Source of the DNA: Commensalibacter communis
Lineage (GTDB): Bacteria; Pseudomonadota; Alphaproteobacteria; Acetobacterales; Acetobacteraceae
Reading direction: 5' to 3'
Assembly: GCF_947179015.1 (NCBI RefSeq)
Contig: NZ_CAMXCM010000001.1
Location: 124,001-188,000 of the forward strand
Length of the DNA stretch: 64,000 bases
Of the stretch, positions 1-8,577 are shown piece by piece. How positions within the stretch are numbered: the first letter of the stretch is position 1; each line of letters opens with the position of its first letter. Under the pieces are notes generated by a model. That model was given only the letters and a program-made list of their open reading frames with translations, was not told where the DNA came from and did no database searches. A program made the position numbers and the translations under genes.

Positions 1-380
1 CGCAAGGTCGTGAGATGTTGCAAGGATTGATTGAGAATTTTTACGATCAGTTTGTCGGGATGGTTGTTGAAGGAAGACATATGGATGCTGCAAAAGTCAG
101 AGAACTTGGCGATGGTCGTCCATATAGTGGTCAACAAGCGGTTAAAAATGGATTGATTGATCAAATTGGTACAGAAAAAGATGCTAAAAATTGGTTAATT
201 CAATACTCAAAATTACCATCTGATATCAACATAACGGAATTAAAGAATAAGAAACCTTCTAAATGGTTTTCTAAATTTGTAGGCGAAATGTTGGGAGATT
301 CAATGAACGGTTTTATACATCAAATTGTGTATAAAGATCATGAAAATCTCGATGGTGCGATAGCAATTTGGAATCCTTAG
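1..380 (+). CDS. sppA: Signal peptide peptidase SppA-type serine protease (S49), C-terminal part
   Basis: The reading frame is already open at the left edge (first full codon at base 3), so this is the last ~126 residues of a longer protein. The segment reading RPYSGQQAVKNGLIDQIG matches the conserved C-terminal region of the S49 family, where a short G-R-x-Y-x-G-x-x-A-x-x-x-G-L-[IV]-D motif lies after the catalytic serine. Family members are inner-membrane proteases that degrade cleaved signal peptides. The catalytic Ser and Lys lie outside the window, so activity cannot be judged. The stop is 30 bases before ihfB, so the two may be cotranscribed; an SppA-like gene before an IHF/HU gene is a familiar alphaproteobacterial neighbourhood. 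Confidence 0.85.
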   Translation, partial: QGREMLQGLIENFYDQFVGMVVEGRHMDAAKVRELGDGRPYSGQQAVKNGLIDQIGTEKDAKNWLIQYSKLPSDINITELKNKKPSKWFSKFVGEMLGDSMNGFIHQIVYKDHENLDGAIAIWNP

Positions 381-410
381 GTAAAAAATTATAAAACGAG
401 TATAAATTAA

Positions 411-704
411 ATGACTAAATCTGAGCTTATTTTAGAGATTGCAGCTGCACATCCAAATTTATTAATTAAAGATATTGATTTGATTGTTTCTACTATTTTC
501 GATGAAATCGAAAGTTCTCTAGCCCAAGGCGGTAGAGTAGAATTACGTGGTTTTGGTGCTTTTTTCGTGAAAAATCGTAAAGCACGTACTGGTCGTAACC
601 CAAGAACAGGAGATGCTGTAGACGTTCATGAAAAATATGTTCCTTTCTTTAAAACAGGAAAAGAATTAAGAAAACGGACAAACAGTCAAATGGATGAGGC
701 TTAA
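411..704 (+). CDS. ihfB: Integration host factor subunit beta
   Basis: A 97-residue protein of the HU/IHF family, which bends DNA in the nucleoid and at promoters. The N-terminal dimerisation helices (residues 3-40) are followed by the saddle motif [11 protein letters not shown] (43-53) and the DNA-binding beta arm with TGRNPRTG (60-67), whose proline intercalates between base pairs. The RGFG...RKARTGRNP pattern and length fit IhfB better than HU; the alpha subunit is not in this window. The start lies 30 bases after the sppA stop. No strong terminator separates it from manC, 44 bases downstream. Confidence 0.92.
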   Translation: MTKSELILEIAAAHPNLLIKDIDLIVSTIFDEIESSLAQGGRVELRGFGAFFVKNRKARTGRNPRTGDAVDVHEKYVPFFKTGKELRKRTNSQMDEA

Positions 705-748
705 TTATTTTCGATAAAGCTTAAGGAAATCAGGCAAAGGGGTATAGG

Positions 749-2185
749 ATGAGTGGAACTGAAATGATAAAAATTGTTCCAGTGATTTTATCAGGTGGAA
801 CGGGTAGCCGTTTATGGCCTGTATCTCGAGCCAGTTTTCCTAAGCAATTATGGCCGTTATTATCTGAAAATTCGATGTTGCAAGATACAGCACTTAGAGC
901 AATTGGGTCTTTATTTACAGACCCAATCATTGTTTGTAATAATGACCATCGTTTTTTAATTGCCGAACAATTACGTGAAATCGGAATCGAAAAAGCCCGT
1001 ATTTTATTAGAGCCAATAGGAAAAAACTCTGCACCTGCTATTGCAGCTGCTAGTCTATTAGTAGAAGAAGAAAATCCACATTATATCCTTTGGGTGATGG
1101 CAGCGGATGCAGTTGTTCAAGAAACTGAACGATTAATTCAGTTGGTTGAAGAAGCAGCGTCTCTGGCTAAACAAGGGAATATAATTACTTTTGGGATTCA
1201 ACCTACTCGACCAGAAACAGGCTATGGATATATTCAAAAGGGTGATAAAGTCTCAGATGCCCAACATGCTTTTTCTGTAAAAGCATTCACTGAAAAGCCA
1301 GACTTTCAGCGGGCTTCTCAAATGGTTGAGTCTGGGCAGTATTTGTGGAATTCGGGAATGTTTGTATTTTCTGCACAAACCATGTTGCAGGAAATGGGAA
1401 AATATACGCCAGAGCTGCTTTCGAGTATCCAAACTGCCATTCAACAACGTAAAACTGATTTGTTTTTTGAGCGTATTCAATTGGAAGATTTTGAGAAAGT
1501 TCCTGATATCTCCATCGATTATGCAATTGCAGAAAAAACTGAAAAAATGTTGGTGATTGCGGCTGACTTGACTTGGTCAGATATTGGTAGCTGGGATGGA
1601 CTTTGGGACATTAGTGCAAAAGATGAGGTAGGGAATGTTGCCATTGGCAATGTTGTTCTTGAAAATACACAGAACAGCTATATCCGTTCGGATGACATGG
1701 TTGCTGCGGTCAATGGTCTTGAGAACATTGTTGTGGTGGTTACCAAAGATGCAGTTTTAGTTACAGATCGACGCAAATCTCAAGACGTAAAAAGAATCGT
1801 TGAAAAGTTAATATTAGCCAATCAGAAAGAAGCATTTGCACATACACGCTGTTACCGTCCGTGGGGATATTATGAAACTTTGGCGAGCGGGCATCGTTTT
1901 CAAGTTAAACAATTGGTTGTGAATGAGGGTGCACAACTTTCTTTGCAAAAGCATTATCATCGTTCGGAACATTGGGTTGTTGTTTCTGGAGTGGCTGAGG
2001 TTACACGAGATACTGAAATTATTTTGGTCAAAGAAAATGAAAGTATCTATTTGCCTGTTGGAACATTACATCGTTTGAAAAATCCAGGACGTATTCCGTT
2101 GGTGGTTATCGAAATACAATCTGGTTCTTATTTAAATGAAGATGATATTGTGCGTTTGGAGGATAATTATAATCGTTTAGACTAA
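749..2185 (+). CDS. manC: Mannose-1-phosphate guanylyltransferase / mannose-6-phosphate isomerase
   Basis: A 478-residue bifunctional type II enzyme that makes GDP-mannose from mannose-1-phosphate and GTP and usually also interconverts fructose-6-P and mannose-6-P. The nucleotidyltransferase signature is GGTGSRLWPVSRASFPKQL (16-34), and FTEKP near residue 180 is the sugar-phosphate site. The C-terminal cupin isomerase domain starts near RPWGYYE (~369) and carries the metal-binding QKHYHRSEHW. Length is normal for the AlgA/XanB/ManC family. GDP-mannose feeds exopolysaccharide or lipid-linked mannose, consistent with the GT2/GT39 genes 2 kb downstream. An AAAGGGG stretch precedes the start. A second in-frame ATG at residue 6 is possible. 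The stop overlaps the convergent gene by 4 bases. Confidence 0.95.
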   Translation: MSGTEMIKIVPVILSGGTGSRLWPVSRASFPKQLWPLLSENSMLQDTALRAIGSLFTDPIIVCNNDHRFLIAEQLREIGIEKARILLEPIGKNSAPAIAAASLLVEEENPHYILWVMAADAVVQETERLIQLVEEAASLAKQGNIITFGIQPTRPETGYGYIQKGDKVSDAQHAFSVKAFTEKPDFQRASQMVESGQYLWNSGMFVFSAQTMLQEMGKYTPELLSSIQTAIQQRKTDLFFERIQLEDFEKVPDISIDYAIAEKTEKMLVIAADLTWSDIGSWDGLWDISAKDEVGNVAIGNVVLENTQNSYIRSDDMVAAVNGLENIVVVVTKDAVLVTDRRKSQDVKRIVEKLILANQKEAFAHTRCYRPWGYYETLASGHRFQVKQLVVNEGAQLSLQKHYHRSEHWVVVSGVAEVTRDTEIILVKENESIYLPVGTLHRLKNPGRIPLVVIEIQSGSYLNEDDIVRLEDNYNRLD

Positions 2186-2475
2186 GCCTTATACTTTATA
2201 AATATCCATCCTTTATAAGAATTTAAAGTATCTATTGGGGCATTTGTCTGGGTTAAAATGATTTCTTGGGATTGAAAGTCAGGAAAATCAGCGAGTATTT
2301 CAGTAACAGCACAATCTATGATTTCATAGTCGTCCTCGGTTGGTTCAGTATCATAATACGCATAAATAAAGACCGAGTTGGTTGTATAATCAAAAGCAAT
2401 TGCACGAACATTACTTGTAATATGCCCCAAAAAAGCCCTATTGGCAGATAGTTTTACATCAGTATTATTAACCAT
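2182..2475 (-). CDS. Small acidic hypothetical protein, immunity-like
   Basis: A 97-residue soluble acidic protein with no signal peptide or membrane segment. The layout RAFLGHITSNVRAIAFDY, then a run of aromatic residues (VFIYAYYD), then EPTEDDYEIIDCAVTEILADFP resembles a widespread family of ~95-residue orphan proteins often found near polymorphic toxins and proposed to be immunity proteins. That link is from memory and is inference; no toxin gene is adjacent here. The stop codon overlaps the convergent manC stop by 4 bases, and the manC-oriented terminator lies beyond this gene, so manC transcripts should run antisense through it. Confidence 0.7.
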   Translation of the reverse strand: MVNNTDVKLSANRAFLGHITSNVRAIAFDYTTNSVFIYAYYDTEPTEDDYEIIDCAVTEILADFPDFQSQEIILTQTNAPIDTLNSYKGWIFIKYKA

Positions 2476-2484
2476 TTCGAGAGT

Positions 2485-2520
2485 AGTGGGAAATAATATT
2501 GCTATTTCCCACTTTTATTT
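2485..2520 (+). terminator. Rho-independent terminator, plus orientation
   Basis: A perfect 11-base stem (2485-2495 with 2503-2513) and a 7-base loop are followed by TTTATTTTATTT. The T-rich side is on the plus strand, so it should end transcripts from manC after they cross the oppositely oriented small gene. It also lies between trxB and that small gene on the minus strand, but without a T-tract in that direction. Confidence 0.8.
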
Positions 2521-2523
2521 TAT

Positions 2524-3483
2524 TTATTCAATTTCACTTATAAACCGTTCAGCATCCAAAGCAGCCATACAGCCTGAACCTGCTGCAGTGATCGCTTGGC
2601 GATAGGTTTTATCTTGAACATCGCCTGCAGCGAAAACGCCAGGAATAGATGTTTTAGGCGTGCCTGATTGAGTAATTATATATCCTTCAGAATCGAGATC
2701 AAGTTGGCCTTTGAATAAAGATGTATTGGGATTATGACCAATAGCAATGAAAACCCCATCAATCTCTAAAGTTGATTGCTCATTGGTTTTTACATTTTTC
2801 AAAGCAAGACCCGTAACAGCTTCTGGAGTTCCGCCTGAAAGAATATCTTCAACAACACTGTCCCAAATCACAGATACTTTTGGATTATTCAATAAACGAT
2901 CTTGTTGAATTTTTTCAGCTCTTAGACTATCACGGCGATGAATTAGGGTCACGTGTGAAGCATGATGGGTCAGATACAAAGCTTCTTCAACCGCGGTATT
3001 GCCACCACCGATAACGGCTACTTTTTTACCACGATAAAAGAAACCATCACAAGTTGCACACGCAGAAACCCCATAGCCTTGTAAACGCTGTTCTGCTTCT
3101 AGTCCTAACCAGCGTGCTTGGGCACCTGTGGCGATAATAACAGTACGGGCTTTATAGATATCGCCATTATCTGTATGAAAAATAAAATATCCATCTTCCT
3201 TTTGAGGATTCAACAAGGAACATTTTGAAACGCTATCCATAACGATTTCAGCGCCAACATTTTTGGCTTGAGCGGCCATTTGCTCCATTAACCAAGGTCC
3301 TTGGATTGCATCGGCGAAGCCTGGAAAATTTTCGACATCATTGGTGATGGTTAATTGTCCGCCAGGTTGCATGCCTGTTAATAAAACAGGTTTCATATTG
3401 GCTCTGGCACCATAAATCGCAGCGGTATATCCAGCTGGGCCAGCACCAACGATAAGCATATTTGTTATAAAAGTTTCTGTCAT
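2524..3483 (-). CDS. trxB: Thioredoxin-disulfide reductase
   Basis: A 319-residue cytoplasmic flavoprotein that passes electrons from NADPH to thioredoxin. The FAD-binding GAGPAGYTAAIYGARA is at 13-28, the redox pair CATC at 142-145, the NADPH motif GGGNTA at 159-164, and a C-terminal FAD motif (GVFAAGDVQD) is present. The frame is open for 29 more codons upstream to 3570, but that extension is AT-rich and unlike the family. The ATG at 3483 is preceded by an AGGA ribosome site and puts the Rossmann motif at the normal place. It is divergent from the Lrp-type regulator, sharing a ~135-base promoter region. Confidence 0.96.
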   Translation of the reverse strand: MTETFITNMLIVGAGPAGYTAAIYGARANMKPVLLTGMQPGGQLTITNDVENFPGFADAIQGPWLMEQMAAQAKNVGAEIVMDSVSKCSLLNPQKEDGYFIFHTDNGDIYKARTVIIATGAQARWLGLEAEQRLQGYGVSACATCDGFFYRGKKVAVIGGGNTAVEEALYLTHHASHVTLIHRRDSLRAEKIQQDRLLNNPKVSVIWDSVVEDILSGGTPEAVTGLALKNVKTNEQSTLEIDGVFIAIGHNPNTSLFKGQLDLDSEGYIITQSGTPKTSIPGVFAAGDVQDKTYRQAITAAGSGCMAALDAERFISEIE

Positions 3484-3618
3484 ATTGTTATATCCTGATT
3501 TAATCGTAGCGATTTTTGAAATTATATATATATTGGGTTTATTGTATAAGAAGAAGGTTTTGTTTAACAATAGTCTTTTATAGATATTAGCAAAATGCTA
3601 GGGCGGAATAAGAAGTAT

Positions 3619-4101
3619 ATGGCACATTTAGTAGACCTTGATAAGATTGACTGGTTGATTTTAGATGAATTACAAAAAGATGGTCGCATTACCAATATAG
3701 ATTTGGCTCAGCGTGTTGGAATATCTGCTCCTCCTTGTTTAAGACGCGTCAGACGATTAGAGGCGATGGGCGTTATTCAAAGCTATCATGCCAGAATCAA
3801 CACCGCTGCAGTGGGATGGTCTTTGACTGTATTTGTATTGGTTGGGTTGGATAGCCAAAAAGAATCAGTATTAAAAGAATTTGAAGCCCAGATGGCACAA
3901 TTACCAGAAGTTCGTGAATGTCATATGGTCAGGGGTGGCGTTGATTTTTTGATTCGTTTTATTGCCAAAGATGCAGAAGATGAGAATCGATTGACGCATG
4001 AATTAACCAATAACCCTCATGTCGCACGCGTGCAAACATTGCAAATTATCAGAACCAGTTTACAACGAGAAGGGGTTCCCTTAGAAAGTAATGCGGAATA
4101 A
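3619..4101 (+). CDS. Lrp/AsnC family transcriptional regulator
   Basis: A ~160-residue DNA-binding protein. It has an N-terminal winged helix-turn-helix (LDKIDWLILDELQKDGRITN, then LAQRVGISAPPCLRRVRRLE) and a C-terminal RAM ligand-sensing domain. Such proteins form octamers and respond to amino acids. I prefer the ATG at 3619 because GGGCGGA lies 11 bases upstream and homologues begin just before the LDxID motif; an in-frame ATG at 3595 has no visible ribosome site. It is divergent from trxB, which may be a target, though the sequence does not prove this. The specific ligand and gene name cannot be assigned. Confidence 0.92.
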   Translation: MAHLVDLDKIDWLILDELQKDGRITNIDLAQRVGISAPPCLRRVRRLEAMGVIQSYHARINTAAVGWSLTVFVLVGLDSQKESVLKEFEAQMAQLPEVRECHMVRGGVDFLIRFIAKDAEDENRLTHELTNNPHVARVQTLQIIRTSLQREGVPLESNAE

Positions 4102-4144
4102 TTTCCATAGATATAGGTTAGATTAATAGATAGTAAATGATGTT

Positions 4145-4888
4145 ATGAATGCTTCTCGTCCTTTCGAAAATAGACTAGAGCTAAGTGTTATTATCCCATG
4201 TTATAATGAGCGCGATAATGTCGAGCCGTTGTTCAGTGCACTAATCAAAGCGTTAGATGGACGGAAATGGGAAGCAATCTTTGTCGATGACAATTCCCCT
4301 GATGGCACAATAAAACAAGTCTGGCAACTTGCACAACAAGATCAACGAATTAGAGGGATATTACGCGTAGGAAGAAGAGGACTTTCTTCTGCTGTAATTG
4401 AAGGTGTACTATCTTCTTCAGCGGAATGCGTGGCTGTTATTGATGGTGATATGCAGCACGATGAAACATTATTGCCGACAATGTTAGATGCAATATTACG
4501 GGAAAATTATGATTTTGCTGTTGGAAGTCGCCATGTCGAAGGAGGCGATAATACTGGATTAGCCAATCGTTGGCGACTTTTTTTATCCAATACAGGGATT
4601 CGAATCTCTCAACAATTTTTACCAGTCACCTTGAACGATCCAATGAGTGGCTTCTTCATGTTAAGGCGCTCTTTATTTATTCAGCTGTTGCCCGCATTAT
4701 CGGGCACGGGGTTCAAGATTTTATTGGATTTAGTCATGTCTGCCTCAGCATCGGTTCGCTTAAAAGAAATTCCATTTCAATTTCGTCAAAGACTTTTTGG
4801 CGAAAGCAAATTGGGTTTTAAAATTATGGTGCAATTTTTATTCATGTTGATGGAAAAATTATTCAAAACATCGCTAAAGAAAAAATAG
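4145..4888 (+). CDS. Glycosyltransferase family 2, DPM1-like polyprenyl-phosphate sugar synthase
   Basis: A 247-residue GT-A enzyme. Motifs in order: VIIPCYNERDN (15-25), FVDDNSPDGT (46-55, nucleotide-sugar binding), DGDMQHD (100-106, metal and catalytic region), then a conserved GSRHVEGG. This pattern and the short length, without the long C-terminal membrane domain of ArnC/GtrB, match dolichol-phosphate-mannose-synthase-like bacterial proteins that load a sugar on polyprenyl phosphate. A GT39 enzyme able to use such a donor is 0.8 kb downstream, and manC makes the likely GDP-mannose substrate upstream. That the sugar is mannose is inference. Confidence 0.9.
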   Translation: MNASRPFENRLELSVIIPCYNERDNVEPLFSALIKALDGRKWEAIFVDDNSPDGTIKQVWQLAQQDQRIRGILRVGRRGLSSAVIEGVLSSSAECVAVIDGDMQHDETLLPTMLDAILRENYDFAVGSRHVEGGDNTGLANRWRLFLSNTGIRISQQFLPVTLNDPMSGFFMLRRSLFIQLLPALSGTGFKILLDLVMSASASVRLKEIPFQFRQRLFGESKLGFKIMVQFLFMLMEKLFKTSLKKK

Positions 4889-4922
4889 TTTATTATATTT
4901 TCGAATTTGTAAGGAATAAGTT

Positions 4923-5570
4923 ATGGATATTTTGCTTATAGAATTACAGTCTGAAGATGTCGTAACAAGAAAAAATGCAGTTGCTCGTATCAATAGACTT
5001 TCGAGAGGAAGATGGACTGTTAAAAACAAAGAATTTTTAACGGATGATGCAGTGCTTTCTATTGTAATTCATGCGATAGAACAAGAGATAGATATAACAA
5101 TCTTATTAAATACTGTAGGTAGTATCAGCCAAAGATACGAATATTACGATTTAAGGATTTTAGAGGCACTTATTCCACTTTATGAGCATGTGTCTATTTC
5201 TATCAAAGTAGCGGCATGTACATGGACAATACAATTTAATGACCCTAAAACATGGAATGCAATTTGTCAGATTTTTGGAGTAAAGACAACAAAGATTACA
5301 AATAGGTTACTTGGATTAATGATTGCTAGGCATGCAAAGAATGTACCTCAAAATTTTATAGTTAAGTTATCTTCTCTTATTCAAAATGCTTTTGTTCAAG
5401 AAAAGAATCTGGATGCTAAAGATGCTTTATTACTTGCATTAGGAAAAGTCGGAAATGACGCAACGATTGCATTTATTAATAAACAGGTTTTGAAGAAAGG
5501 AATGGACCGTTTGTTAAAGGAACGTGCAACACATATACTGGAAGAAATAGCCGAGAGGTCTGCAAAATAA
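4923..5570 (+). CDS. Helical-repeat (HEAT-like) hypothetical protein
   Basis: A 215-residue protein that appears almost wholly alpha-helical and soluble. Helix-turn-helix units of the HEAT/Armadillo kind can be seen at the N-terminus (LQSEDVVTRKNAVARINRLS) and the C-terminus (DAKDALLLALGKVGNDATIAF, then ERATHILEEIAERS). No catalytic motif is visible. It sits between two glycosyltransferase genes in the same direction, 34 bases after the first, with an AAGGAATAAG ribosome site, so it is probably cotranscribed with the GT2. Its codons are more AT-rich than its neighbours'. Function unknown; a scaffold or protein-binding role is inference from the fold. Confidence 0.75.
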   Translation: MDILLIELQSEDVVTRKNAVARINRLSRGRWTVKNKEFLTDDAVLSIVIHAIEQEIDITILLNTVGSISQRYEYYDLRILEALIPLYEHVSISIKVAACTWTIQFNDPKTWNAICQIFGVKTTKITNRLLGLMIARHAKNVPQNFIVKLSSLIQNAFVQEKNLDAKDALLLALGKVGNDATIAFINKQVLKKGMDRLLKERATHILEEIAERSAK

Positions 5571-5708
5571 GTAATAGACCTTCATTATAATAAAAATATA
5601 TAAAATTAAAGTGTAAATTTTTTATGTATTTAAATATTATTTTTATAATAGATATGATTAGTAACGTAATTTTCTTGATATGTTACAGTCGGTATTTTAT
5701 TACAACAT

Positions 5709-7235
5709 ATGTACCGGCATAATGATAAAAGATCTGGTTTTGTATTTATGAAAAATAATTTACTTCTCAAACTATCTATTGGGTTGGGTCTGTTGACAAT
5801 AATACGAATTATTGTCGCAGCTTCTGTGCCTTTATCACCTGATGAAGCCTATTATTGGGTCTGGTCACGTCATTTGGATTATAGTTTTTACGATCATCCA
5901 CCCATGATCGCACTATGGATCAAAGCTGGTTGTTTATTGTGGGGGAATACAGAGCTAGGGGTTCGCTTTTTAGGTTCACTGGCTGCTTTTATCGGTAGTT
6001 TCTTTATTTTTTTTGCTGTTAAAGATTTTAACAATCACCAATCTGATTCAGATCAAAAAGCGCTGATTGCGGTTTTATTATTAAACGCGACTTTGACGGT
6101 CGGGGTTGGGGCAATTATTATGACTCCAGATACGCCTTTATTATTCTTTGTGTGTGTATTTCTTTGGGGCTGCGGTCGCTTATTTTATACAAAATCAGTA
6201 CAATGGTGGTGGTTTATTGGTGCCAGTGCAGGATTGGCGTTACTGAGTAAATATACAGCTATTTTATTGATTATGGCTTTGGGAATATGGTGTTTAATTA
6301 GTCAAGAAGGACGTTCTTATTTAAAAACAAAAGAACTGTGGGGTGGTGCAGTTTTAGCCAGCGCTATTTTCTCACCTGTGATTTTTTGGAATAGTCAACA
6401 TCAATGGATCAGTTTACTTAAACAAGGTGGACGGACAACTGACTGGAATCCTAGTCGCGCGTTACAATTTTTATCAGAATTATTGGGTGGGCAAATTGGT
6501 TTATCAACGCCTATTATTTTTATTTGTTTTTGTATTGGGATAGTATCTTTAACCAAAACTATTTGGTATAAAAAATTTAGCTCATGCGCTTTGTTATTAT
6601 GGTTAATGATTATTGTGCCTGTTTGCGTGTTTATCCAACATGCAGTTGGGGATCGTGTGCAAGCAAACTGGGTCGGATTATTGTATCCTGTGCTGGTTGT
6701 TATTGCAGGATTGTATGTTACTCAATGGTTGAAGACGGCTATTATTATTGGCTTTTCAGTCATATCATTGGTTTATATCCAAGTGTTATTTGCAATTCTT
6801 CCTTTGCCTGCAAAAAAAAATATATTGTTAAAACAGCTAGGTGGATGGCAAACATTTGCACAATCAGTGAACTCTGCGGTTCCTTCAGACCGAGTGATTA
6901 TTTCTGATAACTATGGGTTGGCATCAGAACTAAGATTTTATTTGCCAAAACGACAAATCATAGTTGTTGGAGATCGCTGGAAATATTTTAATTTACCCGT
7001 AAGCTATACAATGAAAGGGTATTATATTCGTAAACAGAATAATAAAGAATCTTCTTTTTTATCAGTTGATGAAAATAGCTATTTTGCTCCCGCTTATAAT
7101 CCATTAGGTTATCCGCCCAGAGGGAAAATAGAACGTCAACAATATGATCAAATAGCGCAAATATATGAATTATATAATGTTGATCTTAACCCAAGATTAG
7201 CTACTATAGGTGAAAGTAAGCAGTTGCCAAATTAA
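5709..7235 (+). CDS. Glycosyltransferase family 39 (GT-C) integral membrane protein
   Basis: A ~508-residue membrane enzyme with about a dozen hydrophobic segments. The first periplasmic loop has SPDEAYYWVWSRHLDYSF (43-60) followed by YDHPPM (61-66), the hallmark of ArnT/PMT-type transferases, in which the acidic residues bind the metal and lipid-phosphate donor. The family transfers a sugar from a polyprenyl-phosphate donor to a lipid or protein outside the inner membrane. It lies downstream of a DPM1-like synthase that could make the donor. Starts at 5709 or 5748 (residue 14) are both possible; neither has a clear ribosome site. Acceptor unknown. Confidence 0.88.
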   Translation: MYRHNDKRSGFVFMKNNLLLKLSIGLGLLTIIRIIVAASVPLSPDEAYYWVWSRHLDYSFYDHPPMIALWIKAGCLLWGNTELGVRFLGSLAAFIGSFFIFFAVKDFNNHQSDSDQKALIAVLLLNATLTVGVGAIIMTPDTPLLFFVCVFLWGCGRLFYTKSVQWWWFIGASAGLALLSKYTAILLIMALGIWCLISQEGRSYLKTKELWGGAVLASAIFSPVIFWNSQHQWISLLKQGGRTTDWNPSRALQFLSELLGGQIGLSTPIIFICFCIGIVSLTKTIWYKKFSSCALLLWLMIIVPVCVFIQHAVGDRVQANWVGLLYPVLVVIAGLYVTQWLKTAIIIGFSVISLVYIQVLFAILPLPAKKNILLKQLGGWQTFAQSVNSAVPSDRVIISDNYGLASELRFYLPKRQIIVVGDRWKYFNLPVSYTMKGYYIRKQNNKESSFLSVDENSYFAPAYNPLGYPPRGKIERQQYDQIAQIYELYNVDLNPRLATIGESKQLPN

Positions 7236-7294
7236 TTTGCAATCAAATTAAACCATTTATATAAATTTGACGCGAAGTAAATATAATTTTGTTA

Positions 7295-7690
7295 TCAAGC
7301 AGAGTTCAATGCTTGTAACGTTTTGGTGACGGGTATTTCAAAAGCTTGCTCAACAGACTTCATCAATGTTGGCAAACGAAACGGCTTTTCTATTCGAGGC
7401 AAAGGTAGTCGTGCCAGGCGTTTATTTAACTCGAAATTTCCGCTCATTAGCAAAACTTTGCATTGTTGCGCCAATAATTCTTTGACCAACGGATAAGGAT
7501 CACCATCTGGTAAACAAGAATCAACGATAGCGACATCAAAACGATATTTAGATTGTAAATGACAGGCTGTAGATACTGAATGCGCAATATGTATTTGTTC
7601 TACTTTATCAAGCAAACTGAGTTCAATTAAATCACATATTTCTGGTTGATCTTCTATGATCAGAAGCGAGGAAGAAGGGGGTATCATCAA
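7295..7690 (-). CDS. Single-domain response regulator receiver protein
   Basis: A 131-residue CheY-like protein with no output domain. The acidic pocket is E13/D14 (LLIIEDQPE), the phosphoacceptor is D57 (VAIVDSCLPDG), the switch serine is S83 (LLMSGNF) and the conserved lysine is K102 (RIEKPF). All residues needed for phosphorylation are present. No histidine kinase or output gene adjoins it, so its partner cannot be named. Such stand-alone receivers act in phosphorelays or by protein binding. It is convergent with the GT39 gene. Confidence 0.85.
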   Translation of the reverse strand: MMIPPSSSLLIIEDQPEICDLIELSLLDKVEQIHIAHSVSTACHLQSKYRFDVAIVDSCLPDGDPYPLVKELLAQQCKVLLMSGNFELNKRLARLPLPRIEKPFRLPTLMKSVEQAFEIPVTKTLQALNSA

Positions 7691-7826
7691 CTAATCAATC
7701 ATATATTTCGTATTAATGGTATGAAGTAATTCTTTATAACAAAAACTTGATTGTTTGTATAACAAAATTTTCATATATTTGATGATTTTTTGTAATATAT
7801 CAATGTTTCATTGATGATATTTATAA

Positions 7827-7903
7827 TGGCGCACCCGACAGGAATCGAACCCATAACCCCCAGATTCGTAGTCTGGTGCTCTATCCAGTTGAGCTACGGG
7901 TGC
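7827..7903 (-). tRNA. tRNA-Arg (anticodon ACG)
   Basis: The minus strand folds into a standard cloverleaf: acceptor GCACCCG pairs with CGGGTGC, the D arm contains AGCTCAACTGGATAGAGC, the anticodon stem CCAGA/TCTGG encloses loop CTACGAA (anticodon ACG, presumably edited to ICG), and the T loop is GTTCGATTC. The 3' CCA is encoded (7829-7827 read on the minus strand). It stands alone between a receiver gene and a lipoprotein gene. Confidence 0.96.
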
Positions 7904-7967
7904 GTCTTGAATAAGGCTTTTATCTTATCTTTTTTTTTATTGCAAGTCTTTTTTTAAATTTTATTTA

Positions 7968-8405
7968 TTAATGTGCGATGGCATCGGATAATCCATAATG
8001 ATTAGGGCGATAAAATGTAATATGCGCACGACAATCAGGCGTTCCATAAGTCCCTATAATATTCTCATTTTGTGCTTTACCTTCGAAAATAAGATCGTAT
8101 GGCTTGTGATCCATATCAACACGATGAAGTTGAGCAACTAAATGTCTTGGCTTTTGTTTTTTATCGAAATCACCTCTGAGAATCAAAGCACCGTTATCTG
8201 GGGAAAAAAGAACCATCTTTTTATCAATGCGTAATGCAGCCATTCTATCCGTAGGGCACGTTCCTTGTTCAACTTCCATTTTCCCCAACCACACACCTTG
8301 TGGGTGATCTTCTGCAAGTTTACTGCTACAGGCGCTTAGAACAAGGCAAGTCAGCCCTAAAAACATTGTATTCGTTAAAAAATATCCTAATTTCTTTTTA
8401 AACAT
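7968..8405 (-). CDS. Hypothetical lipoprotein
   Basis: A ~145-residue exported lipoprotein: a lysine-rich N-terminus (MFKKK), a hydrophobic segment and the lipobox LSAC followed by SSK. The mature part is a small beta-rich domain (GVWLGKMEVEQGTC, later IIGTYGTPDCRAHITFY) with two further cysteines that could form a disulfide. I do not recognise the family. The frame also opens at 8420, but the ATG at 8405 gives a normal signal peptide. It is transcribed away from guaA, in the same direction as the tRNA. Confidence 0.75.
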   Translation of the reverse strand: MFKKKLGYFLTNTMFLGLTCLVLSACSSKLAEDHPQGVWLGKMEVEQGTCPTDRMAALRIDKKMVLFSPDNGALILRGDFDKKQKPRHLVAQLHRVDMDHKPYDLIFEGKAQNENIIGTYGTPDCRAHITFYRPNHYGLSDAIAH

Positions 8406-8577
8406 AGAAGGCTCCGACAAAATTCAATAAAAAACTATAGTATAAAAATATTAAATTGATTTAGTCTTATAAACGAGAAAGTTAAATTTTTTTAGATAAT
8501 TCCCTTTTTATCTGAATGTTTTTCGCTTATGTGATATGGAAACATGTTTTTTGATAAGTATTAATAAAGAAGTTGGT

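Noticed and set aside
3484-3570. A 29-codon N-terminal extension of thioredoxin reductase
   Set aside because: It places the FAD motif too far in, is AT-rich and unlike homologues, and the inner ATG has a good ribosome site.
4923-5570. The HEAT-like protein as an AlkC/AlkD-type DNA glycosylase
   Set aside because: It is helical-repeat like, but the catalytic Trp/Asp pattern of AlkD is not visible, so I leave it unnamed.
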